From assembly GCA_027625915.1 (NCBI GenBank), contig JANTQA010000032.1, forward strand, positions 14,462,001 to 14,526,000: 64,000 bases of DNA. Reading direction: 5' to 3'. Below, piece by piece: positions 11,562-23,036 of the stretch. This DNA comes from Anaeramoeba flamelloides (Eukaryota > Metamonada > Anaeramoebidae). The stretch's first letter is position 1. Each line of letters opens with the position of its first letter. The position numbers were made by a program, and so were the translations under genes. Below the pieces are notes generated by a model. It was not told the DNA's origin. It did not search any database and saw only the letters and a program-made list of their open reading frames with translations.

Positions 11562-14500
11562 CTGTGAAGGTAAAAAAAAAACTAAATAATTTGGCCCAAC
11601 AATTACAAGTTATGATTTGAAGGATTGGCTAAAGGAAAAAAGTAAAATGAAGATAATTATTTTTTCATAGCAATTTCAAAAAACTTAGAAAAATTTGAAA
11701 AATCATTTTTGCTCAATGCTGAGATACCAGCAATAAAGTTTTTAAGAAACCCTTTTTATCCTTTTTTTTAATTGGTTTTGTTTCAAATTGAAAGATTTGG
11801 TTATTGTGGATTTTGGTTTTGTATTTGTTTAAATTTGGTTGAATTATATCGCTTTTTTGCGGAGATTGGTCTTGAAGATTGTTGAAAAACACTTTGATAA
11901 TAATACTCTTGTGAATATGGTTAATTTGAAAGTATAGTTAGCTTGAACTGAATTTATTATTAAATACAAAATAAAAAGCAAAAACAATAGTTAATGAAAA
12001 AAAGAATTTATTTTTAAAAAAAAAATAAACAACTGTTATTTACAAAAACAATACATATAATTTCCAAAAACACACAAAAAAAAAGTGAACGTGGTTTATT
12101 TAACGAACTGTACATAAAGTTTCAACGGGAAAAATTCAATTTAAAATATATTGTGATATCTTATTTCATCAGTACTTATAAGATCAGGGGTTTCAGAGTA
12201 CGATTTTGTTAATGAAAGAGTAAATTTTACGAGATATAGAAAAGATATTTGTTTGTATAAAAAAATACTTTTTATTTTCAAAAAGTGATAAAAATATCTA
12301 AATAGTTTATTTTTTACATTGTATTGATCTATTCAAACGAAATTTGAACTTTTTTGGAACTTTAGTCATCCAAAATATGTAGTCTAGACACCAACTAGTT
12401 TAAAAAAATCTGGCAAGCATCAATTATTTAACTTGATAAGAAAAAATTCCCTAAGTTGGTTATTTCGAATGAAAACAGAAAATAAAAAATATCACTATTA
12501 AAAAAAAAACAATTGATTCTATTAGACAAAAACAAGGATTATTTCAATAAAATTTTTAAAAATACTACCATTGGGTTAATTTTTCTTTGGTTAAACAATT
12601 TACTGGTAATTGTACAATAAAAGGGAAAAAATGGTAAAATTCTTCTTTTTCCTTTAGAACCAAACCAAAATATCAAAGATATATATAGTAATTTGTGATC
12701 AATATTTATTTGTTTGGAAACCTTTTTATATTATATAATGTTATCTATTTGGTAAACTAACACCCCAATTAAAGTTAATTTCTAGATTTTTTAATATGAT
12801 GATCTGTTGAAATTTTGCACAATTGAATTTAAAATACTAGTATGCATTCGGTAATTTTTCACTTTTTAATAACTTCACTTTTAATTAACAGGATTGGTTA
12901 ATACAAGATCGTTGATCAAAAACCATTTTACAAGATAAACCAAATTTAATAATAAATGTCCCAATTTTTTGTTTTATATTACTTTTTTAATGTAGATATA
13001 AAATATTACTATAAAAAACATTATAACCTGGCCACTGTAATATGACCCAATCTAATCTTTGAAAAATACGAAAAATTAGATTTTATTTTTGACTATTTTT
13101 GATTTTGAATCTTTAAAAAGTTTTTTAAGGTGGTTTCATTCCAATCCAAATATGAACCAAAATACAAATGATACCTAAAAATAAACCGAATGTGATATTG
13201 ATACAATTAATTTTTTATCTTAGTCAGCATTCCAAACATAATTGCTAAATACAAAGTGAAATTCAATATTTTATGTATAAATCAAATTTACATATAATTA
13301 CTATATTTTTATTGGAGGGCATTCCAAGTATTAAATATAAAAAACTTTAAAAAAATTCATTTTTAGCTAAAAAATATATTTTAGTCTTATATTAAGAACA
13401 TTATTACCGGTTACTAATATAAAAGCACCAAATTTCCATTTTATTTATATCATTTTTTTAAAATTAACTCTTTTAAAATATCATTAAGTTTTAGTTTTGA
13501 ACCAAGTATTTGACTAGGTTTTATTAGTAAAAATTTTTAAATTTTTGGCAACTTTTTGATAATGGAGGTTTTGAAAAAGGAGATTGAAAAAAAATGACAA
13601 AAAAGTAGCACTTTTTGCTTTTATACTGGGACTAGTGCTTTAGGGAGAAGCATTTTTAAAAAATAAAATGAATTTTTGTCAAGATCTATTTTATAATTTT
13701 TTTTATTTTGTAATTGGTGTTTAGGCTTATGAAATGAATGAGTTAAACTCATTTAATCATTTAATTAATTTGAGGATATATTCTGAAATCCAAAATTCGC
13801 ATGTTTCCAATATAAAACGAAAATAATAACCATTTATTTTTATTAAAAATTAAGTTAATCCTTAAATATGGTTGTAAGTGTATTTGGATTTATGCTGGAA
13901 AGTGTTGATTTCGATAGATCTTTTAGATTTTGTTATTATTTTGAAATAATTATATTTCAATTCAAATATCAACTAATAAAACATATTAAAGTATAAGTAA
14001 TTAAATTAATGAATATTTGATATAAGTTTAATAAAATTTTATCAATGAAATTTAGATCAATTAAGCTAACAATTTTTTATTATTTTAGGGTCTTAAAATA
14101 GTTGTTTTCTGATTTGCAAAAAATGAAAAAAAAATTTTAATTTTGAAAATTTTTTTTAACAAATTGTTTGATCTTATTAACAAGAAAACTTATAATAATT
14201 AAAATCATTTTTGTCAGAAAAAAAATTATTTTGAATTTTGGAGACAAAATTACAAAATTCCCAAATATCTTTAATAAAATTTTATTTTATACGAACAAAT
14301 TTTATCTTAGAAAAAAAAAACACAATTTCGAGACAAAATTTTGAAATGGGTTTAAAAATTAAATGATTATAGCCACCCTTCTTAATTCAATACATTTATT
14401 TTTCACTAAGTTGAATAAATCAATTTTTTTCGTTAAAAGAATTATCTCAAAAAAGAAAAAAAAAAAACTTTATTTTAAAATTCCTGACAACAAAGGCTTG

Positions 14501-14639
14501 GTAGTGTATAATAATGATGGAAAAGGTAATAAAATGGGTGAAAAATTTTAATAATGTGAGAAATTAAATCAATTTAATTGTTTTATTTTTCAGAAAAAAA
14601 GGAAAAAAACAATTGATCTCACAAAAATAATATTCTTTT

Positions 14640-14980
14640 TTGAGTTTCTTAATAGATCAGAATTTTTTGAACACTTGGTTTAGATAAAATTTGTAAGTAT
14701 AGAAAATATTGCCAATAACATATTTTAAAATTTTGCCTTGTTGTAATAGAGGACTGATCCCTTAAAAAGAAAACAAAACAATAGTATTTGGATATTGTGT
14801 CTCAAACTTTCTTTAGGAGTTTCCTCCTTAAACATTATTACTTGATCTTCTACCGATACAATAATCTCGGTCACTTAAAAACATAAGAAAACCTTTTTTC
14901 CATATGTATTTACCAGAAACCTGAAAAAAGAGACATTGAAAAGTATACCTCAAATCATATTCCGTCTATTTTAAGAAAAT
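14640..14980 (-). other. coding-like minus-strand frames divergent from eL31
   Basis: Several overlapping minus-strand frames look protein-like. One is open for 46 codons, starts TEYDLRYTFQC and ends SDRDYCIGRRSSNNV. A second over part of the same bases reads TEIIVSVEDQVIMFKEETPK. A third, nearer 14640-14740, reads ISPLLQQGKILKYVIGN. Two of them use the same bases, so not all can be coding. A faint likeness to START lipid-transfer domains was noted but cannot be supported. A small divergent gene upstream of eL31 is possible. Confidence 0.22.
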
Positions 14981-15103
14981 AACGTTACTACTGGTATTAA
15001 TTTACAGTTTATAACCTAACCTCAAAAGGAAATAGATTTGAATTGAATAACTTTGATTTTTCATTTTCTTTCTTTCATTTTTTATTTTATCTAAAAACTA
15101 ACA

Positions 15104-15828
15104 ATGTCCCAAAAATCAAAAAATTGGAAAGACAAAAAGCCAAAAGCTGAAATTGTTACAAGAGAATATACCATTCACTTACACAAATTATTACATAAAG
15201 TGTAAGAATCCTTTTTTACCTTTTTGTAAATGTTTTTTTAATCCCAAAAATAATAAACAAATTTTTTTATGTTTTCTTTGTTTTTTTTTTCATGATTTAG
15301 TTCCTATAAACGAAGAGCACCAAAATCCATTAAAGTCATCAAACAATTCACAAACAGAGAAATGGGAACAAAAGATGTCCGAGTAGATCCTGAAGTTAAT
15401 AAAGTAACTTTTTGCTCTTATATTGATTCTTTCTACTTTATTTCTTTTTTCTTTTTTCTTTTTTCTTTGGAAGGGATTTTTGCTTTTGCTTTTTCTTTTT
15501 TTTTGTATTGCTTTTTTTTTTTTTATTTTCTTTTAATATTTTTTATCTCCACAGCCTTTGTCTTTTTTTTTCTTTTCAAAATACCAAAACATGAAAAAAC
15601 CTTATTCACAAATACCTTTAAAAAAATCATCACTAAAAAACCTTTTTTTAATAATTCTCCCAATAGTTCATCTGGTCAAAGGGGATCAAAAATGTACCAT
15701 TCAGAATTAGAGTAAGATTAGAAAGACAAATCAACGAAGATGAAGAAGCCAAAGAAAGATTATATACACGTGTTACTTATGTACCAACCAAGAATTTCAA
15801 AGGACTTACAACAAAAGTCATCAATTAA
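15104..15828 (+). CDS. RPL31: 60S ribosomal protein eL31 (3 exons, 120 aa)
   Basis: eL31 is a eukaryote/archaea-specific protein of the large ribosomal subunit at the rim of the exit tunnel. Exons 15104-15201, 15301-15403 and 15667-15828 join in phase to 363 nt, 120 aa plus stop; family members are about 113-125 aa. Diagnostic segments in order: [64 protein letters not shown] and [14 protein letters not shown]. The start codon follows an A/T-rich leader and gives a short basic N-terminus [12 protein letters not shown]. Introns are 99 and 263 bp with GTAAGA and GTAACT donors and T-rich tracts before the AG. Each exon alone is too short to stand out as an open frame. It looks whole and functional. 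Confidence 0.96.
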
Positions 15829-16384
15829 ATTGAGTTGACAATCTTTTAGATTAAAAAAAGAATAATTCCAAATAGTAAATTAAATAAACACAAAACCAAA
15901 AATTAGAAAAGTTTGATTTTGGTTTAAACTTTTTTGAATACACCACCCACAAATAAAATTGATCTATAGATTAAAATACATTTTTTTTTTGTATTTTCTT
16001 TTTTTTATTTATATTTTCTTTAGTTTGTTTTTAATTACCATCCACCCAAACTGATCAGAAATGTTCTTTTGCTTAAACACCCAAACTCTAAAAAATCCAA
16101 GAAGAATTTACTATTAAATTGTATCATTAATTTCCTCTTCCAAAAAATTCATTAGTACTCAACATTTTTCCTCAATTAAAGAAAGGGTAAAACAAAAACA
16201 CTTCGTTCTAATATCTCAAAGTTAGATGTCAAGTTTTAAATATTATTCTTGGAAAAGACTTTTTTTTACTTTTTTTGGATTAATCACCTGCTTTAATAAA
16301 ACTCAACTATTCCTAAATTCTTCAATAAAAATTAGAACAAAGAAATGTGAAAACCATTTTTCGAATTACTATTTGATGAAAAGA

Positions 16385-16800
16385 TATAAAACCGTTTTGG
16401 AAAAAAAGTTCATCATCGTTTTTCATTGGGAACCTTAAGAGAACCTGAAAATGAAAAGTAAAATCAATTAAAATAAGAAACCAATTAACTTCAAATAATA
16501 ATTCATTTTATTATTTTCAACCAACCCAACAAATATAATTTAAATCTACTTGATTTATTGAAATTATTGGTGTGGTTTTGGAGATCGCAAAAATAGTCAA
16601 TTTTTTGAACAAATTTTTAATAATTGATCAATCAAAGTAAAATACCAGAAAGATAGTATTATAAAAACTGTTATTGTGGTGAGAACTTCTTTTTGTCTTT
16701 ATTTATTTATTTATTCTTTTTTTAATTGATCTTACTTTGAAAATCAGGTTCTCTTGATGTTCCCAATTCAAAACCGTGTTTCACTTTTTTTCCTGTTTCA
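16385..16800. mobile_element. MITE family 8, copy a (diverged inverted repeats)
   Basis: The left arm (about 16385-16450) reads AACCGTTTTGGAAAAAAAG, then CATTGGGAAC and AAGAGAACCTG. The right arm (about 16747-16800) is its imperfect reverse complement, CAGGTTCTCTTGATGTTCCC followed by AAAACCGTGTTTCAC. A related pair is at 42900-43330. The arms are diverged, so this is an old copy. Apart from this element, nothing supportable was seen between 15829 and 17822. Confidence 0.55.
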
Positions 16801-18083
16801 CTTTTTTTTTCACAACGATCATACTTTTTTTTCTCTTAACTTTTCATGAATCATAAATCAACAATCTCAAGATCTTTTGACTGAACTCTTAAACAAACCT
16901 TTCAATAAAATATTTTAGAATCTTACAGAATCAAAAAGCAATTTCCAACTTATTTAAATTTTTCTATATTAAATTCAAGTTCGAAATAAATTTTAAAAGT
17001 CATCTTGAAAAAGGTGGGCCAACTTCACAAATCCTTTTTCAGCAATTCTTTTAAAACTTCTTTGGGGCGAACAATTTTGAAACGACTTCAATAATATCTT
17101 AAAAAACGTATTGTTCTGAAACTAGGAACAACAAGAAGGAAGAAATGTGAAAAACTTATTTTGGATTACTTAGCTATACCATACCTTGTTAGCAATATAC
17201 TTTCAAGAAGTATTAGTCAACCAATAATCACAAATTCCAAGAGCGTTCAAGTTTGTGCTTTGATTAATGTTAAAACAATCTGTATTATTGGAAAATGAGT
17301 AAAATAAAATAAACAATCGGAAAATTATTTGAATATAATCAGTCAGAAATAATACACAATTCTTCAAACGAAACAAAAGATAAAACAAATTAGAGATACA
17401 ATAGAATTCTTATAACATTATTCTAATTCTTTTTTTTTTTGCGAAAAAAAAGAGGTCGAATTACTCCTTTTTAAATAATAAATCGGAAAAAATTTTTTAA
17501 TTCTTTTGGTTTTTACTTTTTCCTTTTAAAGAGAGAATTTTCCAAGAAAAAGATTCTAATTGGCCATCTCTATTCTCTATTTAGTTCTTTTTTTATTCCA
17601 TTCCTTCAGCGAAATCAGAATCCTCAGTTCACAAATTTTGAATAAATCAAAAATTGAAACTAAACGACAATTTATCTCTTTACGCATTCACAAGCAAATT
17701 TCAAACGAAAATTTTTCTTACCAAATATTATAACTTTATATCAAACAAAAACTCAAGCCAGTTCATGTTTTAAAGCTAATTATTTGTTCTCTTTAAAGGA
17801 AAATAATTTATTTTTTCCTTTCTTAAAGCACTTCTATGTGTATTTTGAAAAGTTGATCCATACCTTTTTTCATTTTTTTTCATTTAACTCAAAAAAATTT
17901 CATTGTTATTTTTATTTTTGCTTTTTGATTTTTGAAAAAAATAAAAAAAAATGAAAAAAAATAAAAAATAAATAAAAAACAACTAACTAACAAAAGAAAA
18001 AATTCTCCCTTTTTTTTTTAAAGGAGAATAGAATAAAAAACCAAAACCAAAGATCTAATTCAAGCTTTCCAACCAGCACAAGT

Positions 18084-18250
18084 TTACAAAGTTGCCAGTC
18101 TGAAGATCCAGTTGCCAGTCTCAAATTAAGTTGCCAGTATCAAGTCCAAAGATACAGTTCAAGCTTTCCAGTGTCAATTTCTTTTGCCAGTTGCCAGTTG
18201 ACAGTTGCAAGTTCAGGTTGTCAGGCCAGTTCAGTTTGCCAGTAAAGATC
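18084..18250. repeat. subterminal GTTGCCAGT motif array of the Kolobok element
   Basis: GCCAGT occurs at least seven times in about 170 bp, mostly as (T)TGCCAGT and in the same orientation, with related CAGTT units between. It lies just outside the transposase stop and inside the transposon end. Clustered subterminal repeats are often transposase-binding sites; that role is inferred here. Confidence 0.6.
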
Positions 18251-18280
18251 GAATTCAAAGTTGCCAATTCAATTCGACAA

Positions 18281-19852
18281 TCAAAAATTCTGATCCAATT
18301 CACCAGCCATATTGACTTTCTCATTTCTAGTATCTTCTTCCTTTTCTTTCTTCCTCTTGTTTTTTCTTCTTCTCTTTTTGGCCAGCTTATTGCTTTTTTC
18401 TTCTTTTTTTTCCTGACTATTGTTTTCTTCTTCAATAACAAGATCTGTTTCATTTTTATCACCATAAAAGTGGTATTTTTCGAGGCTTTCAAGTGTTTTG
18501 TTTGTTATTTTTCTTTCCAGTTGTTTGTTGATAACAAATCTTTTTGGATTTCCCGAGAGAAGATTGAAGTTCCAATTTAAAGCAGCCAGATAAGTTCGTG
18601 CGATGTAGACTTCCTTATCAAAATGTTTTTTTTTAGGACACCAAAGATTCAGTGCGCTATTAAACGATTCAACAATTGAAGTTTGTCTCTGTGTAAGAAA
18701 ACTATCAATATTTTGTTTTATAATTTCTTTATAGATCTCCATTTGAACATTATGACATTTGAGGTAGTCAGCAAATGTTTTTAAAAGGGGTTCTTTTCTT
18801 TCTTTTTGTAAACAATTACTTTGGCATAATTCAAAACAGTTTTTGTGATTGCCAAAATGATGTTTGGAAAAATTAACCCAAATTTTTATAAATTCTTTCT
18901 CATTATTTGCGAAACTACAACTTACTTTAAAGTGTGTTTCAATTTTTTTACAAAGGTCTTCTAAGTGTCGGTGGGTGTAAACATATAATGGCTTTTTTCT
19001 TTTTTTTCCTTGTTTGGTTAATTGATTTTTGGAAAGTGTTTTTTTTAATTTACATTTGGTTTTCCATTTTTTTCTGACGGTGTTTCCTTTATGGCCAATA
19101 CATAAAGAGATTTCCAAAGGTAATTTTGCTTCTTTTATTCTTTTTATTACACTTTTATTCTCATCACAAATAAGTTCATTGATCTTCAAATCTTTGATTG
19201 GTGAAGATTCTAATATTTTTAGTAAACATTGTGCTTCTTCATTTCCTTTCCCTTCTTCCTTTTCATCCTTACATAACGTTTCAATTCCTAGCACCAAATG
19301 GGTTACAGAATCAATGAGCACTTCGGTTAAATATTCAGCAATTCCCTTTTCTTTTTGGGAACGAGACCATCTTCCGTCAACATAGCTTTGGAGCGACTGT
19401 TGGATTTTTTGAATTAAAAACTTCTGGTGGCGTTTCCAAATTTCTTTGATCGTTGGTATAATATACGATCTTTGAAGCGAATAAAATGTGTTCGAACACA
19501 TTAAAGAATCCTCTTCAAACAGCATTGAAAATAGCCGAATATACTCACAATAGCCCAACCCAGAAAGGAAGATCGAAGTTGCAACTTTTAAATCCATTTT
19601 CGAAACACAATTGCTGTTCATTGTGTTTGATGGATTATAAATTGAAATGGTATTTTCTTCTTCATTTATGGTTTCAATCTTGCAACAATGATTAATATTA
19701 TTTTCTTTTATTTTTCTTATTCTTTTATTATGGATCGAGTTTAGAAGATCCAGAGGAAATAAATAAAACTTTGTTTTTTCATCAATTTTAATAAAATTAA
19801 TTATTGTTTTTTTTTTCTTTTTCTTTTTCTTTTCTTTTTTCACTTTGTTCAA
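18281..19852 (-). CDS. Kolobok-like DDE transposase (main open frame, 523 codons)
   Basis: Likely the enzyme that cuts and pastes the surrounding element. Putative catalytic residues: D159 in YVDGRW, D230 in ICDENKSVIKRIKE and E395 in QTSIVESFNSAL. The block from TSIVESFNSA to YLAALNWNFN resembles the Kolobok signature in which an ESF motif is followed by PK..F and R.YLAAL. The middle block IWVNFSKHHFGNHKNC fits the cysteine/histidine region of the family. The N-terminal third contains KVATSIFLSGLGYCEYIRL, as in related elements; the C-terminus is a lysine/glutamate-rich tail. The first codon of this frame is TTG in an A-rich tract; upstream, to about 20150, another frame stays open (FESYETCILRNKIRRQEEQ and on) and probably encodes the real N-terminus, joined by a frameshift or an unseen intron. 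Confidence 0.82.
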   Translation of the reverse strand: MNKVKKEKKKKKKKKTIINFIKIDEKTKFYLFPLDLLNSIHNKRIRKIKENNINHCCKIETINEEENTISIYNPSNTMNSNCVSKMDLKVATSIFLSGLGYCEYIRLFSMLFEEDSLMCSNTFYSLQRSYIIPTIKEIWKRHQKFLIQKIQQSLQSYVDGRWSRSQKEKGIAEYLTEVLIDSVTHLVLGIETLCKDEKEEGKGNEEAQCLLKILESSPIKDLKINELICDENKSVIKRIKEAKLPLEISLCIGHKGNTVRKKWKTKCKLKKTLSKNQLTKQGKKRKKPLYVYTHRHLEDLCKKIETHFKVSCSFANNEKEFIKIWVNFSKHHFGNHKNCFELCQSNCLQKERKEPLLKTFADYLKCHNVQMEIYKEIIKQNIDSFLTQRQTSIVESFNSALNLWCPKKKHFDKEVYIARTYLAALNWNFNLLSGNPKRFVINKQLERKITNKTLESLEKYHFYGDKNETDLVIEEENNSQEKKEEKSNKLAKKRRRKNKRKKEKEEDTRNEKVNMAGELDQNF

Positions 19853-20727
19853 AGTTGTCGAGAAGGATCGTAAGAAACTGAGAGTTTGATTTTTGATATT
19901 TTTTTTTGAGAGTGTGAAAACGATCTGTGATTTGGTTGCTGAACGCTATTCGTTTATTCTTTGATTGATACTTTTTAAATTTTTTTTGGTTACTTATTCT
20001 CCTTTTTCTTTTTCTTTCTTGTTCCCTTTCAAGTAAATTTTTTTGATCGAGTTCTTCTTGCTCTTCTTGACGACGGATTTTGTTCCGTAAAATACAAGTT
20101 TCGTAAGACTCAAATTTCGGCTTTAAATTTTCTTTCTTTACTCATTACAAAAAATGGAACAAAAGTTTTCTCATTTATTATCCGTTTGTTCCTAAAAATA
20201 CAAGTAATTTGGTCTTCGGTTAGAAACTGGTTCTAAACTCAAAAACACACCCAATCAGAACCATTTCATTTTTTTTTCAACTCCATATCAAATCCAAACA
20301 AAAAACACAAAGATGATTTTTTTAGAGTAAAAAGACAACAAATGTTTTTTGGTTGATCCATTGTCAACTTTTATACTCATAGAAGTGCTTTAAAGAAAAC
20401 GATCTTTTCTATTAAAACTGTATCAAATTTTTACCGAAAGTTATTCAATTTATTGAGACACTTTATTTTCAAAAAGAAAAGTCCAAAATTTAAAACAACA
20501 CAAATTAGGATTTTTTTTTTCTTTGTCTGCCTATTTTCTTTTGACAAAAAGTCATTTTGAATTTGGTTTCACAAACAAATCTGGAAATTTTTTTTTTATT
20601 TGTCAGACAAATGTATTTTCAAAGAGTTTCTAAACATAAACTTACTTCAGTTTGTTTCTTAAGGATCAACTTTTAGAAATATCGTTTCACAAATCTCATT
20701 TTTTTTGTTTTATTTCCTTATCAGAAT

Positions 20728-21138
20728 ATGTCCACAAAAAAACTAAACAAACACCTAAACAAATACAACGATAAAGGAAGGCCACCAATAAAAAGAATAA
20801 AATCACTTTCGGAATATTTAGGTAAGATCCTTCGATTTGCAATTTTCTCTTTTTTAAAGTCGCAATGTGTTTACCCATAAGAAAAAAAAATTCTTTTCTT
20901 TGTTGTATTTTATTTTTTGTCTTTTTTTATGTAACAAACCTCTGTTATAGCCTTAAAAAACGAAGACGAACAAATCAATTTTTATGTTGCAAAACATAAA
21001 GAAATACTACCCTTACTTGTGGCGACATTTCGTGGTGAAGTGTCTGGAAGAAAAAAGAGTCTGAATTTTTTTTTTTTTTTTTTTTTTTTTCATTTAGTGA
21101 ATTTTTTAAAAATCACAACCCCTTCATCAGCGATCTAA
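20728..21138 (+). CDS. small unrecognised protein, 3 exons, 80 aa
   Basis: Exons 20728-20821, 20951-21058 and 21098-21138 join in phase to 243 nt: 80 codons plus stop. The start reads MSTKKLNKHLNKYNDKGRPP, a basic N-terminus, followed by IKRIKSLSEYLALKNEDEQ, then KEILPLLVATFRGEVSGRKK and a short tail ending TTPSSAI. Donors are GTAAGA and GTCTGA; the last intron is only 39 bp and mostly T, so the third exon is the weakest part. Exons 1 and 2 have codon-like composition. No domain, signal peptide or membrane span is evident and the family is not recognised. It begins about 340 bp beyond the Kolobok element, on the opposite strand from its transposase. Confidence 0.5.
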
Positions 21139-22332
21139 TTTGAAACAAAATTCACAATAAAACATTTCCGTGTGTTTCATTAAAAGTGCATTGTCTCTTT
21201 TTCACAGTAAATGAAAAGATACCAAAGAAATAAAAAATCTTTTTGAATAATTTTTCTTTTTTTTTGTCATGTTTCCAAAAAAATGGAAAAGGAAATTCTT
21301 TTTATGATCTTTTTTGGCATTTAACTTTTGGAAAAGATCTGTTTGAAACTTGTTAATTTAATAAGATTCTTTCTTTTCTTTTTTATTTTTTTATTGTTAA
21401 CTTTCTTTCGCTTTGGTGTTTCAAATTAGTGATAAATTCCTTTTTTTTTTTTGACAGATCTTCTCGTCAAAAAAAAATTTTTTCTTTTCGTTTTGGATCT
21501 TTTTTTTTTTACTTTTTGGGTATTTTTCATTTGTTTAAAGCTAATACAATTAGATCCTGAGAAAAATTTATTTTTATTTTTGATTTGTAAATTCAACAAG
21601 AATAATTTTTAATATATTTCCAAAGTCCATCAAAAGATACTGTTAATTGCAAAAAAAAGATCAAAACTTACATTCAGATTTCAAAAAAACGCATCTCAAT
21701 AATTATAGTAAATATATAAAGTCTACATTTCTAAAGAGGAAATTACTCTTCTAAGCTTCTTTACGGATTTAAATAATTTGAAATTTTTACAAGACTTTTT
21801 GAAAAAATCTACTTTGAAATCTGAATCAAAATATTGTTCCATTTATTTTTCAACAAATAGTACACTTTAATGTTACATAAAAGCCAATACTCATTTTAGA
21901 AAAAATTTTAAATGACAATGATGACAAAAGAAAAACAGAATTTTTTTTATCAATGCTTATTATAGTGGAAACAATTAAGTGCATTGACAAAATATTTTTT
22001 CACTTTACACACCAAAATGGTATTTGAAAAAAAAAAAAACACAATTAATTTTTCCAACGAGAAACATTGCCTTTATCTTTAAGAAATGAAGAAAATAAAA
22101 CAATTTTCTATTAAAAGTCTGGTTTTACAGTGATCAAAATAATGCGTGCCCAAATACTATAATCCGTGTTTCAAAATAAAAATCAGTGCTTTTTTTTATT
22201 CTTGTTCAACAACAACATCCAATCTACTACCAAATAGTATACCTAAGTTCAAATCAATTTTGAAAGTAAAGGTCTGGTTATTTTCAGTAAAATTTAAATT
22301 ATTCATGCAAATAGTTCAAAATTTTTTATAAT

Positions 22333-23036
22333 AAACTATTTTTCAGTCAAAGGGGCCCAGTTGTAATGGTATAATACACGTGTTTAAAGGGTTTGAATAG
22401 ATATTAGAAGAAAAATTTTATTTTGGAAATTTTCCAAATTGAAATCATTTTTTCACATTTCTACACATTTTTGTTTTTTTTTTTCATTTTTTTTTTTAAA
22501 AACCTCATTCATTTGCAAAAAATTTTTTATTGCAAGATCAATAGTCACTTGGTAAAAATGTGTTATTCTAATGTAATTGAAACCATGTAAAGATTGTTGA
22601 GAAATCTATTGATTTCTATTACAATTTTAATTTGATCTTTGATCTTGATATTTATTTAATAAATGTGAAAAATTTTCACTTCATTTTCATTTCCTTTTTC
22701 AAATAGAGACCACAAATACCAACAAACTTTGTTTGGGGGCTTAATTTCTAAAAGAAAAGTATGGAAAATGAAGTGAAAAATGTTTCATATTTATTATTCA
22801 AATACCAGTAGAAGTTCAAAACGAACATCGTTGTTTTTCTCAATAGGGCCCTAAGAATTTGAGTTTTTCAATTTTTAAGAAAAGCTATTGATTAATTAGT
22901 TTTCTTTCAGACATGTATCAACATTTCTTTGAGGTGTATTATTCTCTTTATTTCTTATTTGTTCTTCAAAGGTCAATTATATAAAATAATTGATATTTGA
23001 AAAAAACTTTGGGCCCCTTTGACTGAAACAGAGTTT
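22333..23036. mobile_element. MITE family 1, copy c (best-preserved ends)
   Basis: The left end contains TTTCAGTCAAAGGGGCCCA and the right end, reversed, contains the identical 19 bp. Outward of that the arms continue imperfectly as AAACTNTNT. It is 704 bp, non-coding, with the 155-bp inner unit at 22649-22803. This copy best defines the family ends. Confidence 0.88.
22649..22803. mobile_element. 155-bp inverted-repeat unit nested in MITE 1c
   Basis: Same unit and length as 4627-4781, with arms TTTTCACTTCATTTTC and GAAAATGAAGTGAAAA and a conserved centre including ACCACAAATACCAAC. Confidence 0.75.

Larger units (their letters stand above)
10789..15103. other. intergenic stretch, no confident gene
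   Basis: The stretch runs from the copine start to the eL31 start and is A/T-rich with scattered homopolymers. Two weak coding-like signals on the minus strand are listed separately (11505-11561 and 14640-14980). A plus-strand frame at 14363-14551 is low-complexity and was not accepted. Promoters of both flanking genes must lie in its outer parts, but no motif can be named. Confidence 0.5.
17827..20389 (-). mobile_element. Kolobok-type DNA transposon
   Basis: The element is bounded by inverted ends AGCACTTCTATGTGTAT at 17827 and, reversed from 20389, AGCACTTCTATGAGTAT. It is flanked directly by TTAA on both sides (17823-17826 and 20390-20393), the target duplication typical of Kolobok and piggyBac. 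The transposase inside is Kolobok-like. Length is about 2.56 kb. A GCCAGT-rich subterminal zone lies between the transposase stop and the 17.8-kb end. The ends still match well, so the insertion is not ancient, but the transposase frame has at least one shift and the copy is probably inactive unless introns restore the frame. Confidence 0.85.

Noticed and set aside
14363-14551. 62-codon plus frame ending near a GTAATA donor, with KIPDNKGLVVYNNDGKG
   Set aside because: Attractive end, but the rest is low-complexity and no continuing exon keeps the frame beyond a few codons.
14640-14980. START lipid-transfer domain reading of the minus-strand segments
   Set aside because: The two segments that resemble START use the same bases in different frames, so they cannot both be coding; similarity is too weak alone.
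15153-15715. 77- and 117-codon plus frames across eL31
   Set aside because: They are frames reading through introns of the eL31 gene; the spliced exon model explains the region fully.
18131-18580. 149-codon plus-strand frame over the Kolobok transposase end
   Set aside because: It is the antisense shadow of the transposase tail and the GCCAGT array, and its composition has no protein-like pattern.
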